Shown here piece by piece: positions 39,801-50,500 of a stretch of 64,000 nucleotides of DNA (its first letter is position 1; each line of letters begins with the position of its first letter). Position numbers and translations under genes: made by a program. The stretch is from Cyanoderma ruficeps (Eukaryota; Chordata; Aves; Passeriformes; Timaliidae), in the NCBI GenBank assembly GCA_008694505.1, contig VZDJ01004378.1:10973472-11037471 (forward strand), read 5' to 3'. The notes beneath the pieces were generated by a model. The model ran no database searches. It was not told where the DNA came from and saw only the letters and a list, made by a program, of their open reading frames with translations.

Positions 39801-42800
39801 GGATGCTATTGCTAACTGAATAACAAGAACATTAATAACACTTTGGAGGAAGTTGAAGCAGAGCAGAGACAACACGGCAGTAATGCAGCCTCCTAGAAGG
39901 CAGCAGAGAGTAGGAAACATGCACTGCTTTAGAGGGAATGCCAACCCTCTTGTGTACTTCTTCCCAGCAACACAAACTCTTAATCTTCAGCTTTACAACA
40001 CATCTAAATTACAGTGACTAATGGTGTTAGCTGACAAGGAAAGCAAAATCCAAGCATCTATTGAAGGACGGACAAACTGGGAGCAAATACCCGCTGCATT
40101 AAGGTCTGTCCAAGGACCCAGGCCAATTCTTGAAGGTCAACCAGTATTGGTACACTCCTGATTCAGATAGTGCCATGAAGAACAGAAGAAAGAAATGGCA
40201 ACTTGTCAATGGAAGCAACTTTTTTTTGACAAAACAGTAATTGTGAGAGTCAAACCAAATTCAGCAACCCTATTATAACCTCTCCAGGAGCCATATAATT
40301 CCCTTCCGTGTTTTCAGCACACCATCGCCTCTGTTGCTTTTACACAGTTCCAGTCTGGGCTTTTCCAGTGTTCTAGCAAAGACTTTTCTGTACAACATGA
40401 GTGACAGAGGGGGAATGAAGATTCTCAAGTGATTTAGTCTCAGCAAAACTTAAACAATTTCACGGCGCAAGGAAAACAGACCACTTATTTAGCCTAAGGA
40501 CCTTCCCTCTTGCCAAACTACAATGGCTTTTGCAAACAACAAACCTTCTAAAAAAGGTCATACGGCTTCTTTGTAATGGAAACTATTAGGCAACCTAAAT
40601 ATAGAGGTGGCTACCAGTTCCCTCTATAATACAGTGCATTAGGGTTCTATTCAGTATTCCTTGTTTGTGCTTCTAATGAACTTCAGCAGGAGATTTGTTC
40701 AAGAAAGGAGTAATTATTAAAGTCCTATGTTCCTTATATTTATATAACATCTTTCATCTAGAAAGATTTCAAAATGTCTTAAAGGTCACATGTAGAAAAT
40801 TACTATATTCAGTGCAGTCTCCTATCAAGAGGAACATAGTAATTTCTCAGTACCCACGTAACAAAACAGAACAATTTAGGTCAGAAAGTAAATACTAAAG
40901 CTATGTGTATGTGGAGAGTTTAAATCCTCAGTGACATTACTAAACATCTGGCAATAGTTGTAGAGTAAAAGGTAGAGGGATCTCCATCTAGCAGACAGGA
41001 TCTTAGTTTTACATCTGACTTGCGGCACCTCTAACTGGCACCATGTTGGGGCACTGCTTTAGTACTAAACCAAAGAGTGCCACTTTGGGAATCAGCTACA
41101 CCACCTCCTGCAGCATCCAGGATTTCCCCTGAGACATCCCACTCCAAGGACAGCCCAGTTTAACCATTCAATGCCAGAGACAAAAAGTTGATTTAACTCC
41201 ATGATCTAATCTGCTTTGAAAATTCAGTCTACAAACAAAATATAATAAATAAATAGTAAAACTTATTTGCACTAATCTTAACAAGTCTATCAGTTACTAA
41301 AGAACATAATCCACTTCCAGCCTCTGGCACAAAACATAACTCTTTCAGAGAGAAGAAATTATTCAACAGTGAAAACACCCACAAACCCTACCCATACTTG
41401 AAAATATTTCTGTAAAGGTAAATGTGCATAATCAGTATATTTAAAAAAAAAAAGTTTTAATCAACTTTGCACCTAATTTCCAGTGGCCTTCAAACCTACT
41501 TAGCTTCAATACAATTGCCTGTTTTTCCACCTGCAAATATGGTCACATTTAGTGAAGTTTAACATACAGGATCAGGTATTACACATTTCAGCACAAAGAA
41601 AGAGATTTCTCTGAATTCAAAAAAAAGTAGCATTCTACAACGTCTAACAGAAAAAGCTCTAATCAGTAAAAAAACCACAGTTAAAGCTTCTAAGCAAGAA
41701 CCACTGCACAGCAATAACCATGCTAATGCATCAACTTAATCTCACATCAAGCTTCAAAATGGAAGACCAAAATAAATAAATAATGCATTCTCAGTGCCAT
41801 CAAAACATGGGAGTATTGTTATGCTGCCCCGTGTTGATGAAAACCATTTTGTCCTATAGGCAACACCAACTAATGCTTTAACAAGGTAATAATTTGATCA
41901 CTTGAACTCCAGGTCCTTGGAAAAAAAAAAAACAAACCAAACAAAAAAAACCAAATCCTAAAAAAACCCACCCAGCTGGCCTTTTGTGTTTCTTTGGCAC
42001 CCTAATGATTCTCTTCATGGACACAAAGGTCTACTTGCTAGCTCAAATCATATATCAGAACTGGAGACAAAAGCTGCCTGGCCTAAAACCTCAACTTTTA
42101 TCTACCTCACGCCATGTGTAAAACCTGTATTTTGCAATCATATGAAGATGCAACCCATCTAAACCTTAAGGGGGAAAAAAAGAGTCCCAGGGTCATATTG
42201 TTACAGAGTTTAAGTAGAGAAACAAAAAATCATCCTATCAACTTCACATACCAGGTCACTGTCAGGGAGTAAGTGGAAAGCAAAGAAAGAAAAAAGACAT
42301 TTTGTTGCAAAATTATTTTTTAAAATTTTAAATAATTTAAAAATTATTTAAAAGATTAAATATTCAAGTAGGAAAATTACAAGACGAGGAAAATGTTTGT
42401 TTCTCATTTTTTGTTTGTTAAGTTTCAACACTTTTATCCAGCTGAGTTTCCAGTGCAATAAAACCTAATTTTAAACTGACTTTTCTTATCAAACTGACTG
42501 GATGTTAAAGAGGCCTTTTTCATGATGTTTTTAAAGACTTTGCATTAATTCAGCAGTCTTATCTTGCTGAACATTACCAATCTGCGCATATCTCTGTGAT
42601 ATAAACATAATGCCATTGTTATAACTGGAAACCATAATACATGTGACAGATGCAATTCCTTCTTGCCACATTTACCTTACTGATTTCCTTTGTTAAAAAA
42701 AAACCAAAAGGCAAATAAACCAAAACATTCAATTAATATTCACAACTGAAGTTATGAGAAGTCCTTCCAATATTCATTCTGTTTTACAGAAGTCAGGGAA

Positions 42801-44050
42801 ACCAATCCCAGAAATAAAAAATAATCAATTTTGTCAAGTAATTGGACCCAACCTTGTACTTACAATTTCAAGCATGTAACATTTATTGCAAGTCATACTC
42901 AGCACTGCTTTGACCAATATCTACAATGTACTTGCAGCTTTTGATAGGATTGCAACTTGATTGCCATTTAAACTTCTCTTGCCGACGGGATTAACCCATA
43001 GGTATGGTAACAGTAAGAAAGGATTCTTGAGCAATGTTCTCTTAGCATGCATGGCTATAAGTGCACTCAAGTTCGTTTGTAAAAACACTCCATTCCCCAA
43101 GCACACCAAGGCCACCGGCAGGCACAGGAACCAGTTAATCCACCGCAAGCTTTGTGACTGGTGTACAGAGGAAAGGTCCTCCTGGGAAGTCACGGTTACA
43201 CAGGGAGACAATTCCATAAAGCGTAATTCAGCTAACAATTCCTACCTAAACACTGAAGGGTTATAATCCACCCCCTATAGCACTCAGAAACCTTCACGCT
43301 GATACTCTGTGATGAAAAGCGAATTAAAAAAATACTAATACTACTAATAATAATCAAACAATGGGTTATGTAGGAGGCAAAGTTAAATTCATACAAAAAA
43401 TAATTTAAAATTTAAAAAAAAAATTAAAAGGGTAAGTGTCTTAATAGGCACACCCTAGGGGACAGTTTTTCCCCGTGAGAAGGGGACCATCTCTCCAGGG
43501 TTAGACACTTATGCCCTTCCCGGTATTTATTATTTCTGTTCCTACACACGCCGGCGCGCCGCTGGGTCAGGTTCACCGCGGAGCTCCGGGCCGGGGGAGG
43601 CTGCGTGTTCCCGCCCCCACCCCTGATAAACGAGAGCCGATTCCTGTCACGGCCGCCCTCCCTCACACCCTGGGGATGTGGCTCCCCCGGCCCCAATTCC
43701 TGTCACGGCCGCACAGCCGCTCCCCCGCCGCCCCCGCTCCCCCTCCGCCGGCGACCCACCGTGTGGAGGTGCCCTTCCTCACGTCGCACATCAAGCACTT
43801 GAAGGCCTCGGCGCTGTTGCGGAAGGTGCAGACGCTGCAGTCCCAGTACCCCTCGTCCGAGGAGGGTTTCGGCTGCCGCTTCGGCCTGCGGAGACACACG
43901 CGCGCCAGGGGCAGCACCGGCCGCGACGCCCCCGCCGCCCCCGGGGCGCCCCCGCCGCCATCGCCGCCGGCCCCGCGTTCCCGGAGGGCCCGGGGGAACG
44001 AGAAAGCGCCGCCGCTGCCCCTACCTGGTCGGGCTCTTCTTGTCTCCCAT
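21618..44050 (-). CDS. YAF2: YY1-associated factor 2 (complete, four coding exons)
   Basis: YAF2 is a paralogue of RYBP and a nuclear subunit of non-canonical Polycomb repressive complex 1; it binds RING1A/B, YY1 and ubiquitylated H2A. The coding exons on the minus strand are 44025-44050, 43760-43885, 24426-24578 and 21618-21855. Every intron has GT-AG ends, and each of the three junctions falls inside an arginine codon. The product is 180 residues, the length of human YAF2. An NZF/RanBP2-type zinc finger spans about residues 19-47, with Cys25, Cys28, Cys39 and Cys42, Trp23, and the Thr29-Phe30 pair typical of ubiquitin-binding NZF domains. A Lys/Glu-rich segment covers residues 74-101. The C-terminal RING1/YY1-binding region is about 103-135, followed by a Ser-rich tail ending NGESH. 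RYBP was ruled out because the linker and C-terminus match YAF2 better. Confidence 0.97.
21856..24425 (-). other. YAF2: YAF2 intron 3
   Basis: A 2.57-kb intron with donor GTAAAA and acceptor TTTAG. It is AT-rich with no recognised transposon or exon. It contains a perfect 11-bp hairpin at 22825-22850 and a short TTTC run near 24218-24232. Confidence 0.9.
22825..22850. repeat. Perfect 11-bp hairpin in YAF2 intron 3
   Basis: CCTTTTCTCCA at 22825-22835 pairs perfectly with TGGAGAAAAGG at 22840-22850 across the four-base loop CTTT. In the YAF2 transcript it would form a tight stem. The stem is too short for a microRNA precursor. Confidence 0.85.
24426..24578 (-). CDS. YAF2: YAF2 coding exon 3 (linker and lysine-rich region)
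   Basis: A 153-base exon encoding residues 52-101 with split Arg codons at both ends. It begins [13 protein letters not shown], then a Pro/Gln stretch, then a Lys/Glu-rich segment ([19 protein letters not shown]). The donor is ACCAG followed by GTAAA. The acceptor CACACAG follows TATATATATGTG, which is a weak polypyrimidine tract. Confidence 0.96.
30083..30125 (-). mobile_element. CR1 LINE 3'-end fragment
   Basis: About 40 bp (AAAGAATCATTTAGGTTGGA then AAAGACCTCTATGATCATG) match the reverse complement of the CR1 3' terminus. The fragment is short, but the motif order is characteristic. Confidence 0.7.
36670..36690. repeat. 9-bp inverted repeat
   Basis: GTATCACTT (36670-36678) pairs exactly with AAGTGATAC (36682-36690) across a three-base loop, inside YAF2 intron 2. 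No known function. Confidence 0.7.
42326..42353. repeat. AT-rich 13-bp inverted repeat
   Basis: TTTTAAATAATTT pairs with AAATTATTTAAAA across two bases. The neighbouring TTTAAAATTTTAAA at 42319-42332 is also palindromic. The whole patch 42308-42360 is almost pure A/T and could extrude as a cruciform, or it is simply low-complexity sequence. Confidence 0.75.
43760..43885 (-). CDS. YAF2: YAF2 coding exon 2 (NZF zinc finger)
   Basis: A 126-base exon encoding residues 10-50 with split Arg codons at both ends. It contains the whole zinc finger: [18 protein letters not shown], then LMC. All four cysteines and the Trp, Thr-Phe and Asn positions are kept. The residue after Cys39 is Leu where I recall Met in human YAF2. 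The acceptor is TCTCCGCAG and the donor is ACACG followed by GTGGGT. Confidence 0.97.
43886..44024 (-). other. YAF2: YAF2 intron 1 (139 bp)
   Basis: A short, very GC-rich intron with GTAGGG and CCGCAG ends, wholly inside the CpG island. Open frames crossing it are composition artefacts. Confidence 0.93.
44025..44050 (-). CDS. YAF2: YAF2 coding exon 1 (start)
   Basis: This exon encodes MGDKKSPT plus two bases of Arg9, the conserved start shared by RYBP and YAF2. The ATG has G at -3 and G at +4, a strong context. The donor is ACCAG followed by GTAGGG. The frame remains open upstream for 166 codons to an ATG at 44548; homology favours the start given here. Confidence 0.96.
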
Positions 44051-44196
44051 GCCGGCTCCAGACGCGTCCCGGCCCGGCCCCGGCGCGGCCCTTTGTGCGT
44101 TTGTCAATAAGGAGGAGCGCGGGGGGTCTCTGGGCTCCAGCGGGGACCCGGGGAGGAGGAGCCGCCGCCGCAACCTCCAGCTGTCGGGGAAACTCC

Positions 44197-44239
44197 CGCT
44201 GCTGCTGCTGCCGCTGCTGCCGCTGCTGCTGCCGCCGCC
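44197..44239 (-). repeat. YAF2: GCN triplet-repeat tract in YAF2 5'UTR
   Basis: Interrupted runs of CTG and CCG triplets on the plus strand read as AGC/GGC repeats in the YAF2 sense direction. The tract is about 150 bases upstream of the ATG and so probably in the 5'UTR or core promoter. It contains runs of four, two and three CTG units separated by CCG. Confidence 0.85.
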
Positions 44240-44247
44240 TCCCCGCT

Positions 44248-44253
44248 CACGTG
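44248..44253. promoter_or_regulatory. Palindromic E-box CACGTG
   Basis: A single perfect CACGTG lies about 200 bases upstream of the YAF2 ATG within the CpG island. It is a consensus site for bHLH-zip factors (USF, MYC/MAX, CLOCK). Occupancy is unknown. Confidence 0.5.
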
Positions 44254-44549
44254 TCCCCCCGCCGCCAACCAGCGGCGCCCGCAGGCCGCGGCGCCCGGCG
44301 GGCCGCGCACGGCGGCACCTTCGCTCCGCCGGCGGCTCGGGCGCTGCGAGCGGCGGCGGGGCCGGGGCAACGCGGGGGCTGCTGGGGGCGGCGGGCGGAG
44401 AGGGGGCGGTACCGGCGCCGGGGGGCGGCCCCGGCGGGGAGGCGGTGCTGGGTAGAACGGGCAGACCGGCAGGATGAGTGACTGCGGCCGGCCTGCACGG
44501 CGCTCTCCTTAAGGCCGCCCGTCTGTTATCGCCCAGGGTTGCTCGCACT

Positions 44550-47500
44550 AGCGTCTAGATTGTCTTGTGCTTCTTCCCACAGAAATTGCTCCAGGCCGTG
44601 GTTTACCGTAAGAAACAAATGGGAATAAACAGAATACGAACTTCTGCTTAGAAGTCTTGATCTAAAGCATCCCGTTGGCCTGAGGTCAAGGGAGAACACC
44701 ATGGGTACCAATACAAAACCAGGAGAGAGTGGTGTTACCTTGTACCCGTGTGCAGGGTTCTACTTTTGCACTTAAAAGCTTGCAAGTACAGCGTGGTTCT
44801 CACGCATCAGAGCAACCTCAGACAGGACACGGGTGTTTATCACCTGTATTACCAGAGTGCACCAGAGCCCAGTCACAGACTAGGATGCCATTTTGCAGGA
44901 TGTTGTGCAAACAGAACAAAGAGCACACGTCCTAAGTACATAACAAAGACAGCAGTTAGACACAGGTAGAGAGCAGAATGCAGACAATGAAATGATACCG
45001 GTCAGCATCTCAGTGGCCAAAGCTATTACTGATGCATTGCCAAGAAAAGATGGGATTTCGAGAACAAAATACACCCAAGGGGAGTTTTACTGAAGTGTAT
45101 GAGCACATAGACATGTTTAAAAATTAAGCAAGAGGACAACAGAGAATTTTTCTGATTCTGAAGGCAAAGTTGTCAAGACAAATTTCAGCTAGAAATACTG
45201 GGATAGAGAGGGGAAATATAGGTAAATATTAGGGAAGTGATTGAAGACCCCTTAATTGGGATGTAACATTTATGCAAAAGAACGAACACTTTTACAAGAT
45301 TCACAGTTTTCTCTGTCTCTCGAGGAATGCTGAGTGTCAGCAATTGGAAACCTGTGTAGGATTTACTTGTGGCTGGCCATTTATCCTGAATTCCTTCTGC
45401 ATTCACATCCAGCATCCACTACTGCCCTTTTCCTCACCTCATGGTTCTCTTTCTATATTTGCCTGACCTTTTCCTTCATTTCTCTATTGCAATTTCTTTC
45501 TTCGATATCTCTTTATGCTTCTTATACAGTCTCCTGTAAATTATGAATAAAATGTATGGATTACACATCTGAGGGTGAGGCATGCCACACAGACAGCTGG
45601 CCTGGGTTCATTTGCATTTAGTTAGACATCCATATGAACTAGAAGCCCAGACCCAGCTGCCAGCAGGAGAAACAAGCTCATGCTGAAGGTGATTGATATG
45701 ATGCTAAGACAGGAATACAATTGTCTCACTTGTGGGGACTATTTTTTCCGTTGACTATAAAGAGTGTTTTGCACCAGTAGTCCAGAAGTGGATGTTTAAA
45801 GTTACAGAATTATATGAGGTGCTTCACCTGTGCTTGAACCTGACATTATGTGGAAATCTCTTGATGGGAAGCAGTGGAGAAACCTGTCTCCTTGTGCCCT
45901 TTTCCACAGCACACTCTTTCTACTGTATAACTAAACATTATGTCCCCCTTTTGGAAAGTAATTATTTTGAAACAACTGCTTTCTCTTCACCTTCCCCCTG
46001 TCACAGCCTACTTTCTCCATACCAATTGTGGGAAACAGAACTTCCACTGATGGTTACAAAACACAGGGATATGTTGTAATCCCTCAGGAACCATTCTTGT
46101 AGAGGACCATTTCTAATCTGGAGGAGGAAATGCGACTGCCAGCCATGGATGTTATCCCTAACAGAAGAGTAATCTTTCTGGCTTTTGCGTTCCAGACCTT
46201 CTGCTTCAAGGTCATTACCCAAATGACCATGCCTAAAAATTATCATGTTTTCCCAGAAGCATTGGGCCTGAGCTCCAACTAACCCTTCTTTTGGGAGCTG
46301 AAATGTGATTTGGATGGTACATTCAAAAGTTCAGGTGTATGGGTCATGGTGCAACCCACAGTGGCCATGGGTTTGTGTGAGTGTGGGTCTTATTCTTGAA
46401 TAATGCTGAAAAGGAGTGAAAGACTGTTTTCCTTGCATCCTTCTTCTGTCCTCAAATAGGAACACAAGAGGAGATCACTGAAAGCATCAAGCCATCCCAT
46501 GTCATCTCTGTAACTGAAACAGTGATGGAAGGCATTATTTAGCAGCATTGCTGGAAAGCACATGTAAGAGGTGTGTGTAATAGTCAGATACAGAAGAGAT
46601 TCGGGAGACTTTGATAAACTGAAAAAAATTGAGAATTCCAGTCAGATATTTTTTCACCCAGTGGTATTCATGTGAACCCAGAAAACTCATCTATCTTTGC
46701 TGAATATTTGTATGGCACACATTCTAGAAAGCTTGAATGACAAAATTGATGGCATCAGTATTAACAGTCTTTTAAAAATGTTTTTGAGAAAGAAAAGGGA
46801 TGAACGAACCATCATTTTGAATACCCTTAAATTCTGACTTTGTCTAGTACAGTTGTCCCAGAGCAGTTATTTATCCCTTGTTTTAATTCAGCTGAGCTAA
46901 AGTAAACACATATTTAAGACAGATGGGATTGTACAAGGGAAATGCCCATCGTATGATTTGATATTGAAAACTATATGTGCTGATAGCTTTGTGACAGTTA
47001 TATACTTCTATATATGGTATAAATATTCTGGCATTCATGACTTCTCAGCTAAAAGTTTATTCATAATAAAGAGGATGTGAAAGAGGATGGTAGCAATTTT
47101 TAAGCACTTATTGTGTGAAAATTCTTACTGTAGAGCAAATTACAGTTGTTCCCAAAAAAAAGTGTTCACATACCTTTTATGAAGAACAAGCTGGTGCTGT
47201 GTAAATCCATACAAAGACTTGCCCTTTAGTCAATACTTGAACCATCGCTGTGCACATCAAACCTATGCCAGTTCCTGCATTATCAGCATCTTGTGCAATT
47301 AAGCAATCACTTTGTCACTGCTTGAGTTTAAAAAACTCTCCATAAAGATGATTATCATCATGTTGTAGATAAACTACCCTATTCATGAAAAGAAATACTA
47401 CGTAAGTATAAAATCATACTGCAACAAATGCATATTATTCCAGCATGGTGTATCTGTTTTGCTTGGGTTGCACTGATACAATAAAATTAATACAATTAAA

Positions 47501-50500
47501 TCAATTAATGGGAATTTGACTGGTGAAGAGTTTTTTGACATGTTAGGTATAATGAGGCCTGAATCCTGCCTGGGTTTCTATGTGATACTGGGAGGGGGTG
47601 GAAATTAAAAATCCGAGATAGTGAAAAGTGAAAGCTGCTTGCAGACATTATAATAATGACAATAAGATTGGTGACAGTGAGCACTGCCCCCCCAGCCTAT
47701 GTTTGCTCAGCCTCGAGTGCCGCCCAAGCTATCAAAAGAAGTATCAGTGGGTCCTGACAACTCACGTTCCTCTTCCTAGTGTGTGGAGGCAGGAGAGTGA
47801 AATTCTGCTTTAGAAAGGGCCAGAACAGAGGCACCACACCTAGAGAACTTCATAACATCAGAGAGCCTAAAAACTGTTTTTTAAAAGAGTTTTCACTTCC
47901 TTTCTTGTACAAGCCTGACCTAAACATATTGTACATCTTTTAGGGAACTATAGCATTTATGAGAGTTGATTCATCACCATATCCTTCAGGTTTCACACAG
48001 TTATAGAGTGGCCCTGACATCAGCAGGGATATGCTGTCATGAACCTTGAGTAACATGGTGGTAATTAAGTCCAGGAGTGTTTCTAGGGTCATCATTTGAC
48101 TGTTTATGCGAATTTGGCTCCAAATTCAAGAGACGGAGGATTGTACACAGAACTCATGCAGGTTACAGCACAGCAGCAGTAGCTGTGTGTGTAAGATCAA
48201 TAAAAGCAGATCATAATGGTGATTTTTATATTTGTCCTCCGTGAACTGGAATGAAATTATCAAACCACTTACTTTCAGGTACTTGGTAATTATTTCAGTA
48301 ACTGCTTACTTGTGATTCACTCTGCTTGCTCGGGCCCAGCCTTTATACTTTCAGATTTTGTAGTGAATTTTAAAGTTGTTCAGCTCTATAGTTTCTTTAA
48401 ATCCTCTGGTTCATCAAAGAAAACTCTTAAAGTAGAAGTTTCCCTACTTTTTCCACTTAGCCTCTCCCTGAGGTAATCCAAGATGTGAAGGATCACTGGT
48501 TGGAATGAAAGAACATTCTCAACATTCAATCAATATTTCTGGTCCTTTTGCTGGGATTTGGTGGCACACGTGATAGTCTTTTAGACAGAAGAAAATTTAG
48601 TTTGCATAGGTCAGATTGTTAATAAATAATACTGATACTTAATTATATCATACCTCATACAGAAGAGGTTTGCTAAAAACTGCCTGTGAATGCTAAATTG
48701 GAGGTAAGCCAGGCAATTGCTTCAGACACTGGAAAGGTGTTCACATCCTGTGTCTGTAGTTGAGGAACCAGTGGAAGTTTTCAACCCAACAAATGGTGAA
48801 AGAATGGCTCCTCCAGGGCAAATCACTGGATTTTGCTTTGAACCATCTAAAAAGGAAGCAGAGGGAGACAAGGTTCACTACCACCTGTGAATTTGGAACT
48901 CCAGGGTTAAACTCGAGTGAAGCTGCCCTTATCAGCTATTTAAATTTGGGGCTGAATCCTTCCCTATCTGCTCCCATCAAGGTGAACTGAGATAGTGTCC
49001 TGTACCCCCTGTGCCAAGGGGGGATTTATTTGGGCAAAGTCAGCTTCCTGAGGAAGAATAGGTATGTACTGCTGAGGCTCCTTTAAACAGAAAAAAATCT
49101 CTGCTGCCACTTCTTGCTGACATCAGCATAAGATCTAGCTGGTTACAGAGGTGAACACATAGATACCTCAGTTAGCAAGCCAAGCTCCCTTGGGGCTACA
49201 GGAGAGAAAAAACATCCCAGTCTCAATGCTGTCTGTTCATGTCTGCTCCTTGATTTCATCATGTATCTTGAACCCTCCTAATCTGCTCCCTCATTCCTTT
49301 TCTGCTATTTGTCATCTTCCTGGTTGTGTTTTTTCTCCTCCTCTTTATGTGTTCCTTCATTCTCCTTCCTGTTTTCTTCTCCTCTTTATGTCTGAGATTT
49401 GTCTTTCTGCCTGGTCTTCTGTATTACTAATTCTTCCTGCTCCATCATTCAAGTTCCTTTTCTGTCATGTCTCACTCTTCTCTTGCTTGATTTTCACTTT
49501 CACTGATTCTCTCCCTTTTAGAAGTTGTTTTAAAGTGTTAAAATTTGATAGGACATTGAGTTTCCTATTTTTGTGTCATGCAGGTGGCAGGCTTCCTATG
49601 GAATTAGTGCCAAAGGAAGAACAGCAGCAAAAGATTTCACAGTTTACAGCAATATTTAAAGCATTCTGAATCTGCTTAGGGAATATGACTGAAAGTCACA
49701 TAGCTTCTTGGTCCTACATACCATTTTTTAAAGGCTGTCAGAAAAAAAAAATGAAATACTGGAACTGAAGCCTCTAAGCCAGTTCCATGCTTAGTTCAGT
49801 GCTCCAACGTCTTTTCAAGACAGCATGCAAACACCTACTGCAATGACTGGATTCACAAGTGCCATAAGCTGCATTTGGATCAAAAGTGCTGTTCAATTTT
49901 TCTCACTGTAAATCTCTTTTATGAATTCCTTCAGATTTACTCTGAGATCAGAATTTAACTTACAGGCATTATCTTTGACTAACAATAGGAAAAGAGTGAA
50001 TGTGTCTGCATTGTGGGATCAGCAGGAAAAAAAGATATTGCAGATGTACTGATTTTTTCAGACGTAATAGAAGTAATGAATGAACAAACCAACCTTCCGT
50101 CAGAAAAAAACCACACAAAGATGATTAGTCTTTGAGAAGAATACCTTTTCTGTGTGTAATGAAAAGCATATTTCACTGCTTATAATTATATATACACACA
50201 TACAAACACAGAGACATGGGTACTTAAACATTCAAAAGAATTGCAAATTTTTCTTGAAAGGTATTCCCATTCAGCTCTCTACATTTTCATTATGAAATAT
50301 TCTGAGGTAAGAGATCTCCATGAGAAACCTCATGAGGCCCTTTTTTCCCGATTTCCACATTATTCTAGGTAAGGAAGATAATGACAAATGTCATAGAAGT
50401 GCAGCATGCAGGAGTGCTGGTAACAGATCTCACTTTTCTTTTTTGGCTTGGAATTATTTGCTTGGGTTCGCTTTGCCAAAGTTTATACCCTTCATGACAT

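Larger units (their letters stand above)
24579..43759 (-). other. YAF2: YAF2 intron 2 (19.2 kb)
   Basis: This large intron separates the zinc-finger exon from the linker exon. The donor is GTGGGT at 43759 reading down. I saw no extra exon; open frames are short, AT-driven and unlike known proteins. Only one small CR1 tail (about 30083-30125) is recognisable, so the intron is much poorer in transposons than the flanking DNA. It includes A-rich runs (e.g. 33999-34014, 37142-37152, 41921-41950) and an AT-rich inverted repeat at 42326-42353. Confidence 0.85.
43540..44520. promoter_or_regulatory. YAF2: CpG island, YAF2 promoter, probable bidirectional promoter
   Basis: A sharply bounded GC- and CpG-rich block containing YAF2 coding exons 1 and 2 and the region upstream of the ATG. 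It carries several GC boxes (e.g. GGGGGCGG near 44403 and 44421), an E-box at 44248-44253, a triplet-repeat tract at 44197-44239 and no obvious TATA box. In mammals PPHLN1 starts head-to-head with YAF2 from a shared CpG island, so transcription towards the right is expected. I could not identify a PPHLN1 exon here: its first exon is non-coding in the transcripts I recall, and donor-like GTAC and GTAG sites near 44408 and 44450 are only candidates. Confidence 0.75.

Noticed and set aside
24579..43759. Alternative YAF2 exon known from some human transcripts
   Set aside because: No matching coding stretch with splice sites was seen in intron 2.
21618..44050. RYBP instead of YAF2
   Set aside because: The linker, the 180-residue length and the C-terminal tail fit YAF2. 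RYBP is longer and has a different linker and tail.
43511..44481. Long plus-strand open frames of 199, 267 and 145 codons
   Set aside because: They lie antisense to YAF2 exons 1-2 in the CpG island and are low-complexity Pro/Ala/Arg, caused by a lack of stops in GC-rich DNA.
49190..49669. 159-codon plus-strand open frame rich in Phe, Leu, Ser and Cys
   Set aside because: It reads through a pyrimidine-rich stretch (about 49240-49520) that mimics membrane segments. No homology, promoter or splice context.
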